Shown here: positions 25,927 through 35,102 of the stretch, one piece after another | Position numbering within the stretch: the first letter of the stretch is position 1 | Layout: each line of letters opens with the position of its first letter | DNA from: Phytoactinopolyspora alkaliphila | GTDB taxonomy: Bacteria; Actinomycetota; Actinomycetes; Jiangellales; Jiangellaceae | DNA length: 64,000 nt | Reading direction: 5' to 3' | NCBI RefSeq assembly: GCF_010550695.1 | Contig: NZ_JAAGOB010000008.1 | Coordinates: 239,540 to 303,539, forward strand | Notes under the pieces: generated by a model | Told to the model about the DNA's origin: nothing | The model's database searches: none | The model's input: the letters and a program-made list of their open reading frames with translations, nothing else | Program-made: the position numbers and the translations under genes

Positions 25927-27747
25927 ATGTCCGCCCGCCTGTCCCGGTCCTCCAGGTCCTCTCGCCCACGCTTGATCCCTCGGCTAGATACCCGTTCCCG
26001 TATGCCGTCCAGAAGCGCGTCGCCCGCCGGCAAGACGAGTGTGTCCCGTCAGACGAGTGCCGCCCGGTCGGTGATCGTCGCTATTCTGGCCGGACTCACC
26101 GCCGCGGGCACGATCGCCGGCACTGCACTGAGCGCTGGAGCCGGTCCGCGGGACACGTCCGAAGCCGCCGCAGCAGGCGAACCAGTGAGTACCTCGCTCG
26201 ACGACCAGGTCGAGGCGGCGATCCCGGTACTTGACTGGCAAACGTGCGGCGAGGGTTTGGAGGACTTCCTCTGCGCCACGGCCGAGGTGCCCACCGACTA
26301 CGACCAGCCGGACGGCGACACCACGACGCTGGCGCTCACCAAGCTTCCGGCGACCGACCCGGAGAACCGCATCGGAACCCTGTTCACCAACCCGGGCGGA
26401 CCGGGAGGCTCAGGGGTCGAGTTCGTTCAGCAGATGGGCAAGGACGCCTACACCGACGAGGTCCGCGCACGCTTCGACGTCCTCGGGTTCGACCCACGCG
26501 CCGTCGCCGCATCCGACCCCGCCACCTGCTATCGCAGCTACGAGGAGGAGATGGCGGCACTGGCGACGCAGCCGGCATTCCCGGTGACGCCGTCCGAGAT
26601 CAATCGATTCCACAGTGAGAATCTGCGGATGGCGGTCCATTGCCGGATGATGTCGAGGGAGCGGATCCAGCACTCGTCCACGGCCAACGTCGCCCGGGAC
26701 ATGGACCTGCTGCGTCAAGCGGTAGGCGACGAGCGGCTCACCTACATGGGCTACTCCTATGGGACGTTCCTCGGCGCGACGTACGCGAAGCTCTTTCCGG
26801 ACAGAGTGCGGGCGCTCGCTCTCGACGGCACCATGGTCCCCGAGCACTATGCAGGCCAGCCAGGCCGCGAAGACGCGTCCGTCGGCGAGCGGCTGCGCCA
26901 GGGTTACGGTGCGTCGGACACGTTCGGCGAGTTCCTCCGTCTCTGCACGGAGGCAGGACCGGACGCGTGCGCGCTGGCCGCGCTCGGAGACCCGGAGACC
27001 GTCGTGGAAGAGACACTCGAGCGGCTGAAGTCCGACCCGGCCGAGCTTGTCCTGCCCGACGGCGGCACGGTGGAAGTCACCTATGCCACGGCGGTCGCGC
27101 TCACTTTCAGCAGCCTGTATGAGCCGGGAGCATGGGCGGCCCACGCGGGGCTGCTGACGCAGCTGGCCGCCGGCGACGCCCACCTGAGCGGGGCCGCGGC
27201 CGCGCTTGCCGAGCGGAGCCTGCCTCACCGGCCGCGGCGCGGTGAGGACTATCCGTCGGTGGGTGGCAACATGGCCTCCACGTGCGTCGACAGCGGCACG
27301 ACGGGCGATCCCCGCGGCTACGCCGACCAAGCCGAAGCCACCGACAAGGAAGCTCCGCATTTCGGCCGCTATCGCGCGTGGATCGTGCTGCCTTGCGAGT
27401 ACCTGCGCCTGACCGACGACGACGCGTACACCGGGCCCTGGGATCAGGAGGTAGACACCCCCGTCCTGGTCATAGGCACCCGGTTCGATCCCGCCACTCC
27501 CTATGAAGGAACCGAGCCGTACGCTGCGCATTTCCCCGACGCCAGAATCGTGACCGTGGAGGGCTACGGGCACACTGTGCTCGGAAAGAGCAGCTGCGCC
27601 GACGAGACGATCAGCGAGTATCTCGTAGAACTCAGCGCACCCGCGGACGGGAGCACCTGTTCGCAGGATGTCGCGCCCTTCGCCGGTGACGCGACACCTG
27701 ACGAGCGCACACTGGCGCGGATACCCGCTGTCCCACTGGGCCAGTAG
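25927..27747 (+). CDS. Secreted alpha/beta hydrolase, TAP-like tripeptidyl aminopeptidase family
   Basis: A 606-residue protein starting at the ATG 25927 (AGGAG upstream). It has an Arg/Ser-rich N-region then a hydrophobic signal or anchor (VIVAILAGLTAAGTIAGTAL, residues about 48-67). The oxyanion loop NPGGPGGSG, nucleophile GYSYGT (Ser about 277), acid GTRFDPATP and GYGHT give the full Ser-Asp-His triad. The C-terminal TAP-like domain is complete. Homologues are exported aminopeptidases that release di- or tripeptides. The n-region is long for a signal peptide. Confidence 0.88.
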   Translation: MSARLSRSSRSSRPRLIPRLDTRSRMPSRSASPAGKTSVSRQTSAARSVIVAILAGLTAAGTIAGTALSAGAGPRDTSEAAAAGEPVSTSLDDQVEAAIPVLDWQTCGEGLEDFLCATAEVPTDYDQPDGDTTTLALTKLPATDPENRIGTLFTNPGGPGGSGVEFVQQMGKDAYTDEVRARFDVLGFDPRAVAASDPATCYRSYEEEMAALATQPAFPVTPSEINRFHSENLRMAVHCRMMSRERIQHSSTANVARDMDLLRQAVGDERLTYMGYSYGTFLGATYAKLFPDRVRALALDGTMVPEHYAGQPGREDASVGERLRQGYGASDTFGEFLRLCTEAGPDACALAALGDPETVVEETLERLKSDPAELVLPDGGTVEVTYATAVALTFSSLYEPGAWAAHAGLLTQLAAGDAHLSGAAAALAERSLPHRPRRGEDYPSVGGNMASTCVDSGTTGDPRGYADQAEATDKEAPHFGRYRAWIVLPCEYLRLTDDDAYTGPWDQEVDTPVLVIGTRFDPATPYEGTEPYAAHFPDARIVTVEGYGHTVLGKSSCADETISEYLVELSAPADGSTCSQDVAPFAGDATPDERTLARIPAVPLGQ

Positions 27748-27756
27748 GCTCATTGC

Positions 27757-28706
27757 GTGCTGAAGCAACCGCCCTCGTGGCCCGAGATGCTCGGCCGGAT
27801 GGTCGCCGTCGGCTTCAGCACCGCCCGCGGGGTCATCCGGTCCCGGGAACCGAGCGAGCCATCGGGGGACGAAGCCACGGAGGGCCGCTGCCGCTTTTGG
27901 CACGCAGCGCCGGACCTGTGGCGCGTCGACGATGGCGCCGGCATAATGCACCTGCATGACGGTGCCTGGAACTACGTGCGAGACCCCGATGGCACCGTCC
28001 AGCGTGTCCCCAGCGGGTCGATGCTGTGGGGTTTCGACGTACCACACCCATGGTCACTGTTCGGCACGGACGCGGACAAGGTCGGGCGGTTCACCGAACG
28101 TGACGACTTCTGCGTCCCCATCGGCGCTGCGGAGGCCGTCGAGATCGCGGGCCGGCTGTGCTGGCAGTTCACCCTGGCGCCGCCGCCGCACAAGCCGCAC
28201 CCGCTTCAGGTCGCCGTCGATGACATCACCGGCACGGTACTGCGCATAGCCGCGCCGGAATCCGGCTTCTATGCGGTAGCGGAGGAGTTCGAACCGGACG
28301 TCGATATCCCTCCTGCCACGTTCACCTACGACGGTCCGTTCTCGACCACGTGGCACGACGAGTTCACCAGGGACCAAGCCGGCCAGGAGTGGCTCGAACG
28401 TGTGTCGTTGCCCGTTCCTCGGTGGTGGCCTTCGGGACTGGGCTATTCGATCAACCAGGGTGACCCGAGACCGGCGCTTTCAGCCTCGATCTCGAGGTGC
28501 CCGGACATGCGGCCCTGGCCAGGTGGCCGCGAGGCGGCTCCGCCCCACGGTATTGGTCGCAGCGTGCCGACGGCCGCCATGTGCACGAGTGGAGCGACGA
28601 CACTTGGCAGTGGGCTATCGCCGTCGACGAGGCATTGTCGCCCGAGGAGCTGGCTCGGGTGATCAGTTCCATCCCTGCCGATGGCACGGAGAACCCCGAG
28701 CCCTGA
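27757..28706 (+). pseudogene. Conserved hypothetical protein interrupted by a single-base frameshift
   Basis: Frame 1 from the GTG at 27757 encodes about 237 residues with no signal peptide, up to YSINQGDP. At about 28467 a missing G (GACCCGAGACC for expected GACCCGGAGACC) ends homology. Shifting frame restores ETGAFSLDLEVPGHAAL and a fluent continuation to WAIAVDEALSPEELARVI and the stop at 28704-28706. The repaired protein would be about 316 residues. The high GC3 in both parts suggests a very recent mutation or a sequencing error. I do not recognise the family; it looks like an actinobacterial protein of Trp-rich beta sheets. Confidence 0.55.
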
Positions 28707-28712
28707 GGCCGT

Positions 28713-28769
28713 CCGGCACCTCGCGAACTGAAACGCCCGGCACCTCGCAAACTGAAACCGCCCGGCACC
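28713..28769. repeat. 24-25-bp tandem repeat, 2.3 copies
   Basis: Units start at 28713, 28737 and 28762 (CCGGCACCTCGC then AACTGAAAC), the last cut after 8 bases. It lies directly after a stop codon in a convergent gap. Confidence 0.6.
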
Positions 28770-28807
28770 GGCGCGCACTGTGGCCGTGGCTCTCACCAGA
28801 TGTGCCC

Positions 28808-28822
28808 ATACGTAGTACGTAT
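28808..28822. terminator. Perfect palindrome ATACGTA-G-TACGTAT
   Basis: Fifteen bases, AT-rich against the background, in the convergent gap before the HNH gene stop. It could be a short hairpin or a protein-binding site. Confidence 0.35.
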
Positions 28823-28847
28823 GCGCCATCCCTGAGCTTCGGGCTAG

Positions 28848-31229
28848 TCAGAAGGGGGGCAGGTCTGCGCGGCGGGGGTTGCGGCCGGGCGACGGGTCGC
28901 CGTGCCTGCCGGTGTCACCATCTCGCTGCGCGTGGCCGCTCCCGCCGTCGCCGTTTGATCCCGCGTGGCTGTACCGCCCACCGTTGTCACCCCTGCGGTG
29001 GTCATGCCCGTCGTGACCGCGATCAGCACCAGCGGGGCGCGCCCGGGCGGTGGCGGCGCGGATCCGGGCCAGGCGTGCGTTCACCTCGATGGGATTGTCA
29101 TACCGGTCGCCCGCGACGCCGGGACGGGGCCGCGGCAGCGGCGGTATCACGGGAGGCACGCGATTGAGGTATCGATGGCCGAGCGGGCTGTGCCACACCG
29201 TCAGATCCGGGGCGGGCTTGCGGACCCGCCAGCCGCCCTCGTCCTTGAGCCGGTGGTCATGCCGGCAGCACGACCCCAAGTTCTCCGCAATACTGAGTCC
29301 ACCATCGGCATGCCGTCTGGCATGATCTTGATCCGTGCGTGTGGCCGGTGCCCGGCACGCGGGATGGGTACACGACCGATCCCTGACCTGCACCACTCGT
29401 CGCAGCCCAGCTCGAGCCACCCGCCTGCACGCATCCCGCAGCGCCTGCGCAGCCACATCAGCCGACCTGAAGCCTCCGTCGAGGCCAGAGGCGGCATCGG
29501 CGACCGTGCCGGTGGCTCCGTCGCCGCGACCCTTGGACCTGCCAGGTGGTTCAGCGCCGGCTCGGTATTGGTTGACGATGTCGTGGATGACTGCCGTCCA
29601 CGCGCCGTCACGATCGCGGGCACACGCGAGCAGCGCGTCGAGATCGAGCAGACTCACGTGGACCTCGACCATGCCACGCCGTCGCCGATCACTCGCCCGG
29701 CCAGACGGCGATCCAGACGGCGATCCAGGCGGCCGGCGGGGCCGACGTCGCGTGAGACCACAATCGACGGCTCGACCGTGATGATCACACACCACCCACC
29801 GCCACTGCGCGTCTGTCATGGCGGCCACCATGCCACGCCCCAGCGAAGCGGGCACGAAATCCCACCCGGGGATCTCAGCCGGACGCTCGTTCAAGCCCAC
29901 CAAGGTGGCCAATTCGATCCGCAACTCCCGCACCGACCACCCGGACGCGACACCTCCCAGCCCGCCCGGTGGGTCACCATCACCGCTCCCGCCGCCTTCA
30001 CCGCTGCCCGACGTGCCGAGGCCCTCGCCGTCCGACGCACGCCCGACGCTGCTTGTCCCGGGACCAACGATGGGACGCTGCTGCCCGCCGCCATCACCGC
30101 CGCCTTCGGAGCCACGGTCGCCATCCGACGCGCCACCACCGCCGATCCCAGCACTACCACTACCACTACCGCTGCCGTGGCCGCCGCTGTCGTCTCCGTG
30201 GCCGCCGTGGCCGCCGCTGTCGTCTCCGGTGCCGTCGTCGCCCTGCTCACTGCCGCTGCCGTCGTCGCCCTGGTCACCGCCCCCGCCGTCGTCGCCCTGA
30301 TCACCGCCGCTGCCGTCGTCGCACCCGTCGCCGTCATGGTCGTCATGGTCGGTGAAGGGGTGGTTCAGCACGTGGGTAATGATCTGCTTATCGCTCATGA
30401 GCTCGAAGGTGGCATCGAGCATGCCCAAGAACAGGTCCGCCCGGATGTGATCGATACGGCGGCGGTCTCCGGCTCGCTTACACGCCCGGGCCAGCGTGTC
30501 GATACGGTCATAGGCAGCAGCTGCCCGGTCAACAGGCAGGTCCCGGCCGCGGATGTCCACCGACCCGTCATCGTTGCGTGAGCCTTCCACCCGGCGCCCC
30601 TTGACCGCCCGCCGGTAACGCCGCTCAGCCCAATCCGGGTCAATGGCTATCGCGGCCCTCTTGATCCGGTCGATCAATTCCCCGACCAGCAGCCCCGGCG
30701 CCTGCGGCAACAACTGCGCAATGATCTGCGCCGCCTGCTCATCCGTCAACTCGGTGGTCCACTGCACGAATGCCCGCGCCCGTGGCTCGTCCAGAACCCC
30801 CGCGTACATCGCCTCACCGAGCATCGGCAACCGCTGATGCACGTCCCACGCGAACGCGAACGTGGCGCTGGCCCGCATCCTGGACCACACGAGCGCCGCC
30901 CGCGCTTCCTCGGCCGCGAACTCCCCCGGATGCTCGACACGGGCCAGGCCATCCGCCGACCCAGGCTGACGCATCCCCGTCTCCAGCAGCGTCGCCAAGA
31001 ATACCGCCCGATCATGACAACTCTGCCGATAGGCCGCCGCCATCACCTCGACCGTGTCACGCCCACACACGCGCTGCAACGGCAACCGGGCCAGCACCGC
31101 CGCCAACTCCGCACCCGGCGGCATCGCCGCGAGCCCGTCAGGCACGCGCACACTACCGCTCACCCCGCCGTCGCCGCCACCGTCCCGGCCACCATCAGCA
31201 GCAGGAACATGCACCACTACGCCCACCAC
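28848..31229 (-). CDS. HNH endonuclease, DUF222/13E12-repeat family
   Basis: About 793 residues. The N-terminal half is DUF222 (ARAFVQWTTELTDEQAAQI and LDATFELMSD). The C-terminal HNH domain reads RDRSCTHPACRAPATRTDQDH, then GGLSIAENLGSCCRHDHRLK, with all Cys/His landmarks. A Gly/Asp/Ser/His-rich insert of about 110 residues (roughly 295-405) separates them, far longer than usual. A frame opens at the GTG 31235, but the purine-rich site lies directly against it, so the in-frame GTG at 31229 is preferred. A perfect SOS box about 100 bp upstream suggests LexA control. 13E12 proteins are linked to mobile repeats in mycobacteria, and their cleavage target is unknown. Confidence 0.85.
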   Translation of the reverse strand: MVGVVVHVPAADGGRDGGGDGGVSGSVRVPDGLAAMPPGAELAAVLARLPLQRVCGRDTVEVMAAAYRQSCHDRAVFLATLLETGMRQPGSADGLARVEHPGEFAAEEARAALVWSRMRASATFAFAWDVHQRLPMLGEAMYAGVLDEPRARAFVQWTTELTDEQAAQIIAQLLPQAPGLLVGELIDRIKRAAIAIDPDWAERRYRRAVKGRRVEGSRNDDGSVDIRGRDLPVDRAAAAYDRIDTLARACKRAGDRRRIDHIRADLFLGMLDATFELMSDKQIITHVLNHPFTDHDDHDGDGCDDGSGGDQGDDGGGGDQGDDGSGSEQGDDGTGDDSGGHGGHGDDSGGHGSGSGSGSAGIGGGGASDGDRGSEGGGDGGGQQRPIVGPGTSSVGRASDGEGLGTSGSGEGGGSGDGDPPGGLGGVASGWSVRELRIELATLVGLNERPAEIPGWDFVPASLGRGMVAAMTDAQWRWVVCDHHGRAVDCGLTRRRPRRPPGSPSGSPSGRASDRRRRGMVEVHVSLLDLDALLACARDRDGAWTAVIHDIVNQYRAGAEPPGRSKGRGDGATGTVADAASGLDGGFRSADVAAQALRDACRRVARAGLRRVVQVRDRSCTHPACRAPATRTDQDHARRHADGGLSIAENLGSCCRHDHRLKDEGGWRVRKPAPDLTVWHSPLGHRYLNRVPPVIPPLPRPRPGVAGDRYDNPIEVNARLARIRAATARARPAGADRGHDGHDHRRGDNGGRYSHAGSNGDGGSGHAQRDGDTGRHGDPSPGRNPRRADLPPF

Positions 31230-31331
31230 ATCCACCCCCTTCCCACGTGCCGAGCCGCCGGCCTTCAGAACCCGCCACTACAGGTGCGACCAAAGATCGT
31301 CTCCTGGAGTGAACCTAAGATCAAGTATATA

Positions 31332-31347
31332 TCGAACTTATGTTCGA
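31332..31347 (-). promoter_or_regulatory. LexA/SOS box of the HNH gene
   Basis: TCGAAC-TTAT-GTTCGA is an exact match to the actinobacterial LexA consensus TCGAAC-N4-GTTCGA, with one more matching base on each side (A/T). It sits in a locally AT-rich stretch (31315-31375) upstream of the HNH gene. On the other side the nearest plus-strand gene is 400 bp away. Confidence 0.8.
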
Positions 31348-31374
31348 TACAAGTCCTTTCAAGTGCAATAACGT

Positions 31375-31751
31375 CAAGTCGCCCTTGCCACCATACCCAG
31401 CCACACCGCCGCCGCCCCCAGCATCACCGCCGCCGCCCCCGGCAGCACCGCCCGGCGGATGAGGATCTCCATGTGGATCCATCGAGCGACGCCTCCAACG
31501 CAGCGCGCCGCCGCCTTGGCATCAAGAGCGCACACAGGAGTTCCGCTGACCACCCGCGCGGACGCCGAGCACAAGGAGCATCCCGGTGGCATCAGCGACT
31601 GGCAGATCAACCCGGGTTCGGCCGCGGCGCGGACCTGAACTCGTTGCTCAAAAGGGGGTTCCATCACGGCGCGACGGGTCTACACTCAGCCGTGGAGCGA
31701 CGCGCCCACGGGGGGTGGGCGCCCGGGCTCCACCTTGGGGGGGCCGAGGCG
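31375..31751. other. Intergenic region between HNH and MMPL genes
   Basis: No supported gene. A plus-strand stretch near 31550-31640 reads like the tail of a protein (PGGISDWQINPGSAA) but has no start or recognised family. A minus-strand frame ending at 31374 contains a hydrophobic Ala-rich helix, too short and featureless to call. Confidence 0.3.
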
Positions 31752-33884
31752 ATGTCTACCCGCAATCTGGCGCCGCTCGTCTGCGGGCGCCGCACCAAAT
31801 GGGCCGTGCTCGCGTTCTGGATCGCCGCCATGGCCGTGGCGTTCCCACTGTCGGCCAAGCTCACCGGCGCGCAGGAGAACGACGCCGCGTCGTGGCTTCC
31901 GGGCAATGCCGAGTCGACCCGTGTCTTCGAGTTCCAGCAGGAAGCGTTTCAGAGCGGCGAGGAACTGCCCGCGATCGTCGTCTACGAACGGACCGGCGGG
32001 ATCACCGCGGACGACCAGGCGAAGGCCGCTCAGGATGCTGAGCTCTTCACCAGCCTGTCCGGCGTCACGGGCGACGTGATCGGGCCGCTTCCCTCCGCCG
32101 ACGGAGAAGCGATGCAGGTCGTCGTCACCGTCGATCCAGGCGACGGCGGATGGTTCGAGCTGGGCGCAGTCGTCGAGGAGATGACCGGGATCGTCGAGGG
32201 CGGCCCCGATGGGCTCGCCGCCTACGTGGCGGGGCCCGCGGGCGTCGCCGCCGACTTCGCCGACGCGTTCGAAGGCATCGACAGCACACTGCTCCTGGCC
32301 GCGATGTCCGTGGTGATTGTCATCCTCCTCCTCTCCTACCGCAGCCCCATCCTGTGGATCATCCCGGTGTTCTCCGCGTTCACAGCGCTGACCGTTACGC
32401 AGGCCGTCGTCTATCTCCTGGCGGCCTATGCCGACGTCACTGTGAACGCACAGACAGCGGGAATCCTGCTGGTGCTGGTCTTCGGTGCGAGCACCGACTA
32501 TGCGCTCCTCCTGGTGGCTCGATACCGCGAAGAGCTACGCCGGCACGCGGACCGGCACGAGGCGATGGCCTTCGCACTTCACCGGGCCGGACCCGCGATC
32601 ATCGCGAGCGCCTCGACAGTGGCGGTCGGGATGCTGTGCCTTCTTGCCGCCGACATGAACTCGACCAGAGGCATGGGACCGGTTCTCGCCGTCGGCATCG
32701 CCATCGGCCTGGCGGCCATGCTCACTCTGTTGCCGGCGCTGCTGGTCGTGGCCGGGCGCTGGATCTTCTGGCCGGTGCGACCTGCGTTCGGCTCCGGCGA
32801 GCCTACCGAGAAGGGGCTGTGGGCGCGGATGGGCCGCGGCATCAGCCGCCGTCCGCGAGTCGTCTGGATCGTCACGTCTCTGGCGCTCGGCGCGATGGCA
32901 CTGGGCCTGGTCAACCTGGACGCCGGGGTGATGCAGAACCGGGATGCGTTCGTCGACAAGCCAGCGTCCATCGCCGGGGAGGAAGCGCTGGCCAGACACT
33001 TCCCGGCAGGCGCCGGCAACCCGGTAGTGGTGGTCAGCGACGCGAGTGCCGCCGACGAGGTACGCGCGGCGCTCGCCGGCACGCCCGGCATCGCCGATGT
33101 CACCGAGCCGATGGTCGTCAACGGCGTCGCCTACCTGGAAGGGACCCTGGAGTCCGCCTCGGACAGCTCCGCCGCGCAGGACACGGTCATTCAGGTCAGG
33201 GAGAGCCTGCATGCCATTCCGAATGCCGACGCCGCGGTGGGAGGTACCACCGCGATCAACTACGACGCACAGGAAGCCGCCGCCCGGGACAGTATGGTGA
33301 TCATGCCGCTCGTCCTGCTCGCGGTCTTTGTGATCCTGGCTCTCCTGCTGAGGAGCTTTGTCGCGCCGCTACTGCTGGTGGCAACGGTGGTGCTGTCATT
33401 CGCCGCCGCCCTCGGCGCCAGCGTCCTGATATTCGAGCACGTCTTCGGGTTCGCGGGGGTCGACACCGCGTTCCCGTTGTTCGTCTTCGTCTTCCTCGTC
33501 GCGCTCGGCATCGACTACAACATCTTCCTGATGACGCGCGTGCACGAGGAGTCCAAGGCGGTCGGCACCCGGCGAGGCGCGCTCATCGGTCTTGCCGCAA
33601 CCGGAGGCGTCATCACCTCGGCCGGTTTGGTCCTGGCGGGAACCTTCTCGGTCCTCGCGACACTGCCGGTGGTGGCGTTCGCGCAGATCGGCTTCGCGGT
33701 GGCCTTCGGTGTCCTGCTCGATACCATGATCGTGCGGTCCATCCTCGTCACCGCGCTCACGCTGGACATCGGCCGGTGGATGTGGTGGCCGAGCGCGCTG
33801 GCGCGCATTCCGGGTCCCGCACCGGACACGCCGCCGCCAGACCTGGATTTCCCCGAGACCGAGGCCGCCGCCAGCGGGACCTGA
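31752..33884 (+). CDS. MMPL/RND-family membrane transporter
   Basis: A 710-residue protein with the RND duplicated plan: one helix, a periplasmic-side loop (about 40-180), five helices, a central loop, and the second repeat. The proton-relay motif of each half is visible: FGASTDYALLLVARYREEL and ALGIDYNIFLMTRVHEE. MMPL proteins export lipids or drugs. The start is the ATG at 31752 with GAGG upstream, although the frame is open far upstream on the antisense of the HNH gene. No accessory lipid-biosynthesis genes adjoin it. Confidence 0.9.
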   Translation: MSTRNLAPLVCGRRTKWAVLAFWIAAMAVAFPLSAKLTGAQENDAASWLPGNAESTRVFEFQQEAFQSGEELPAIVVYERTGGITADDQAKAAQDAELFTSLSGVTGDVIGPLPSADGEAMQVVVTVDPGDGGWFELGAVVEEMTGIVEGGPDGLAAYVAGPAGVAADFADAFEGIDSTLLLAAMSVVIVILLLSYRSPILWIIPVFSAFTALTVTQAVVYLLAAYADVTVNAQTAGILLVLVFGASTDYALLLVARYREELRRHADRHEAMAFALHRAGPAIIASASTVAVGMLCLLAADMNSTRGMGPVLAVGIAIGLAAMLTLLPALLVVAGRWIFWPVRPAFGSGEPTEKGLWARMGRGISRRPRVVWIVTSLALGAMALGLVNLDAGVMQNRDAFVDKPASIAGEEALARHFPAGAGNPVVVVSDASAADEVRAALAGTPGIADVTEPMVVNGVAYLEGTLESASDSSAAQDTVIQVRESLHAIPNADAAVGGTTAINYDAQEAAARDSMVIMPLVLLAVFVILALLLRSFVAPLLLVATVVLSFAAALGASVLIFEHVFGFAGVDTAFPLFVFVFLVALGIDYNIFLMTRVHEESKAVGTRRGALIGLAATGGVITSAGLVLAGTFSVLATLPVVAFAQIGFAVAFGVLLDTMIVRSILVTALTLDIGRWMWWPSALARIPGPAPDTPPPDLDFPETEAAASGT

Positions 33885-33935
33885 CCCCGCTGGCGACGCG
33901 CCCCAGCCGGCACCCGATCAGCTGCCCCAGCCGGC

Positions 33936-33961
33936 GCCGACCGGCACCTCCACCGGTCGGC
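33936..33961. terminator. 9-bp perfect hairpin in a convergent gap
   Basis: GCCGACCGG (33936-33944) pairs with CCGGTCGGC (33953-33961) with an 8-base loop, between the MMPL gene and the EEP-family gene. Confidence 0.5.
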
Positions 33962-33972
33962 CAACCAGGTGA

Positions 33973-34851
33973 TCAGCCAGCGCCAACGCCGACTTTCGAA
34001 CCGGGCAGAAGCAGGTCGGCGTGGACCGGCAGGTGGTCCGACGCGTCAGTGGTCACCACGGCCGCGCTGCGAGCGACGACGTCTCCCGACGTGAGCACGT
34101 AGTCGATGCGGCGGTTCGGCCCTTCGCTGGGAATGGTGTAGCCGTCGCCGACACCGGCTTCCTCCCACGCGTCCACCAGGTCGTCGAGGAGGGTGGTGAT
34201 CTCCGGCGCCTCCGGCGTGGCGTTCAGGTCGCCGAGCAGGACCACCGACTCGTCGGGCGTGCCGATGATGTCCTTGATCGCCTCGGATTGCTCGAGCCGC
34301 TCCGCGGCGTCGTTGTGCTGCAGGTGTGTGTTGTAGACCTGCACCGGCACGCCCCGTACGACGATGCGTGCCCGCAACAGGCCGCGCTGTTCGTGTCCCT
34401 CGTATCGAGGCAGATACGTGTTCTCCCAGTCGAGGATCGGCCTGTCGCTGAGGATCGCCGTTCCGTACTGCCGGCGCGGTTCGCCCGGATTCAGCGGGTC
34501 CCGATCGATGTTGGCGCCGTACACCACGTGCATGTTGAGCTCGCGTGCCAGCCAGGCCGCCTGGTCGACGAAATCGCTTCGCTCCGAGAAGTGCCGATCC
34601 ACCTCCTGGAGGCCAACGACGTCGACGTCTTCCTGTTCGATCACATCGGCGACCCGCCGGAGGTCGAGGCGGCCGTCCAGCCCGACGCCGTGGTGGATGT
34701 TGAAGCTCATCACCCGCACCTCACGGTCCGGTGCGGACGGCTGGGCCGAGCGGGGCGATGCTGTGGCGGTCACGGTCAGGACGGTAGCCGCGGTGAGCAC
34801 GCTGGCCAGGATGGCCGTGAGCGCGACGCGGAGAGTGTGAGGAAAGCGCAT
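33973..34851 (-). CDS. Secreted endonuclease/exonuclease/phosphatase family protein
   Basis: A 292-residue protein with an N-terminal signal (RVALTAILASVLTAATVLTV). EEP motifs are complete: VMSFNIHHG, VVGLQEVD, VQVYNTHLQH, VLLGDLNATPEAP and the final DASDHLPV, giving the metal-binding Asn, Glu, Asp, Asn and the Asp-His pair. It is a predicted exported metal-dependent phosphodiesterase or nuclease. The ATG at 34849-34851 is chosen because the signal starts there; the frame extends 34 codons further up. Confidence 0.85.
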   Translation of the reverse strand: MRFPHTLRVALTAILASVLTAATVLTVTATASPRSAQPSAPDREVRVMSFNIHHGVGLDGRLDLRRVADVIEQEDVDVVGLQEVDRHFSERSDFVDQAAWLARELNMHVVYGANIDRDPLNPGEPRRQYGTAILSDRPILDWENTYLPRYEGHEQRGLLRARIVVRGVPVQVYNTHLQHNDAAERLEQSEAIKDIIGTPDESVVLLGDLNATPEAPEITTLLDDLVDAWEEAGVGDGYTIPSEGPNRRIDYVLTSGDVVARSAAVVTTDASDHLPVHADLLLPGSKVGVGAG

Positions 34852-35102
34852 GCCGGTGATCTTGCCGACCGCCGGTGAAATCCGCAAGACCCGGGCGTGA
34901 ATCTTGACCGTCGAACAGGTCCAGTCCGGCTCCGGCACCCGCAACCCCCACAACGCCCGCTACGACAACGACTTCGGGCGGGCGGGCGGTCTGAAAACGG
35001 CGGGGACAACCTTGCGCTCTTCACTCGCGACGGCGCTCTGGCCGAGCTGTACGCCTACTGACACGCGAAGCGCGATTCACGTCCGGCACGGGGCCGGCGC
35101 GT
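34852..35102. other. Gap with a possible decayed plus-strand gene end
   Basis: From about 34906 the plus strand reads TVEQVQSGSGTRNPHNARYD and, after a presumed frameshift near 34995, GDNLALFTRDGALAELYAY with a stop at 35059-35061. Protein-like composition suggests the 3' end of a lost gene, but I do not recognise it. Confidence 0.3.

Noticed and set aside
28713..28769. CRISPR-like repeat
   Set aside because: Units are directly tandem with no spacers and only 2.3 copies.
29891..30581. Long plus-strand open frames rich in Ala, Val, Pro and Arg opposite the HNH gene
   Set aside because: They are antisense reflections of the repetitive Gly/Asp-rich insert; no start signals and unnatural composition.
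30837..31751. A 300-codon N-terminal extension of the MMPL protein
   Set aside because: It is antisense to the HNH gene, Arg/His-rich, and the MMPL family start is at the ATG 31752 with a ribosome site.
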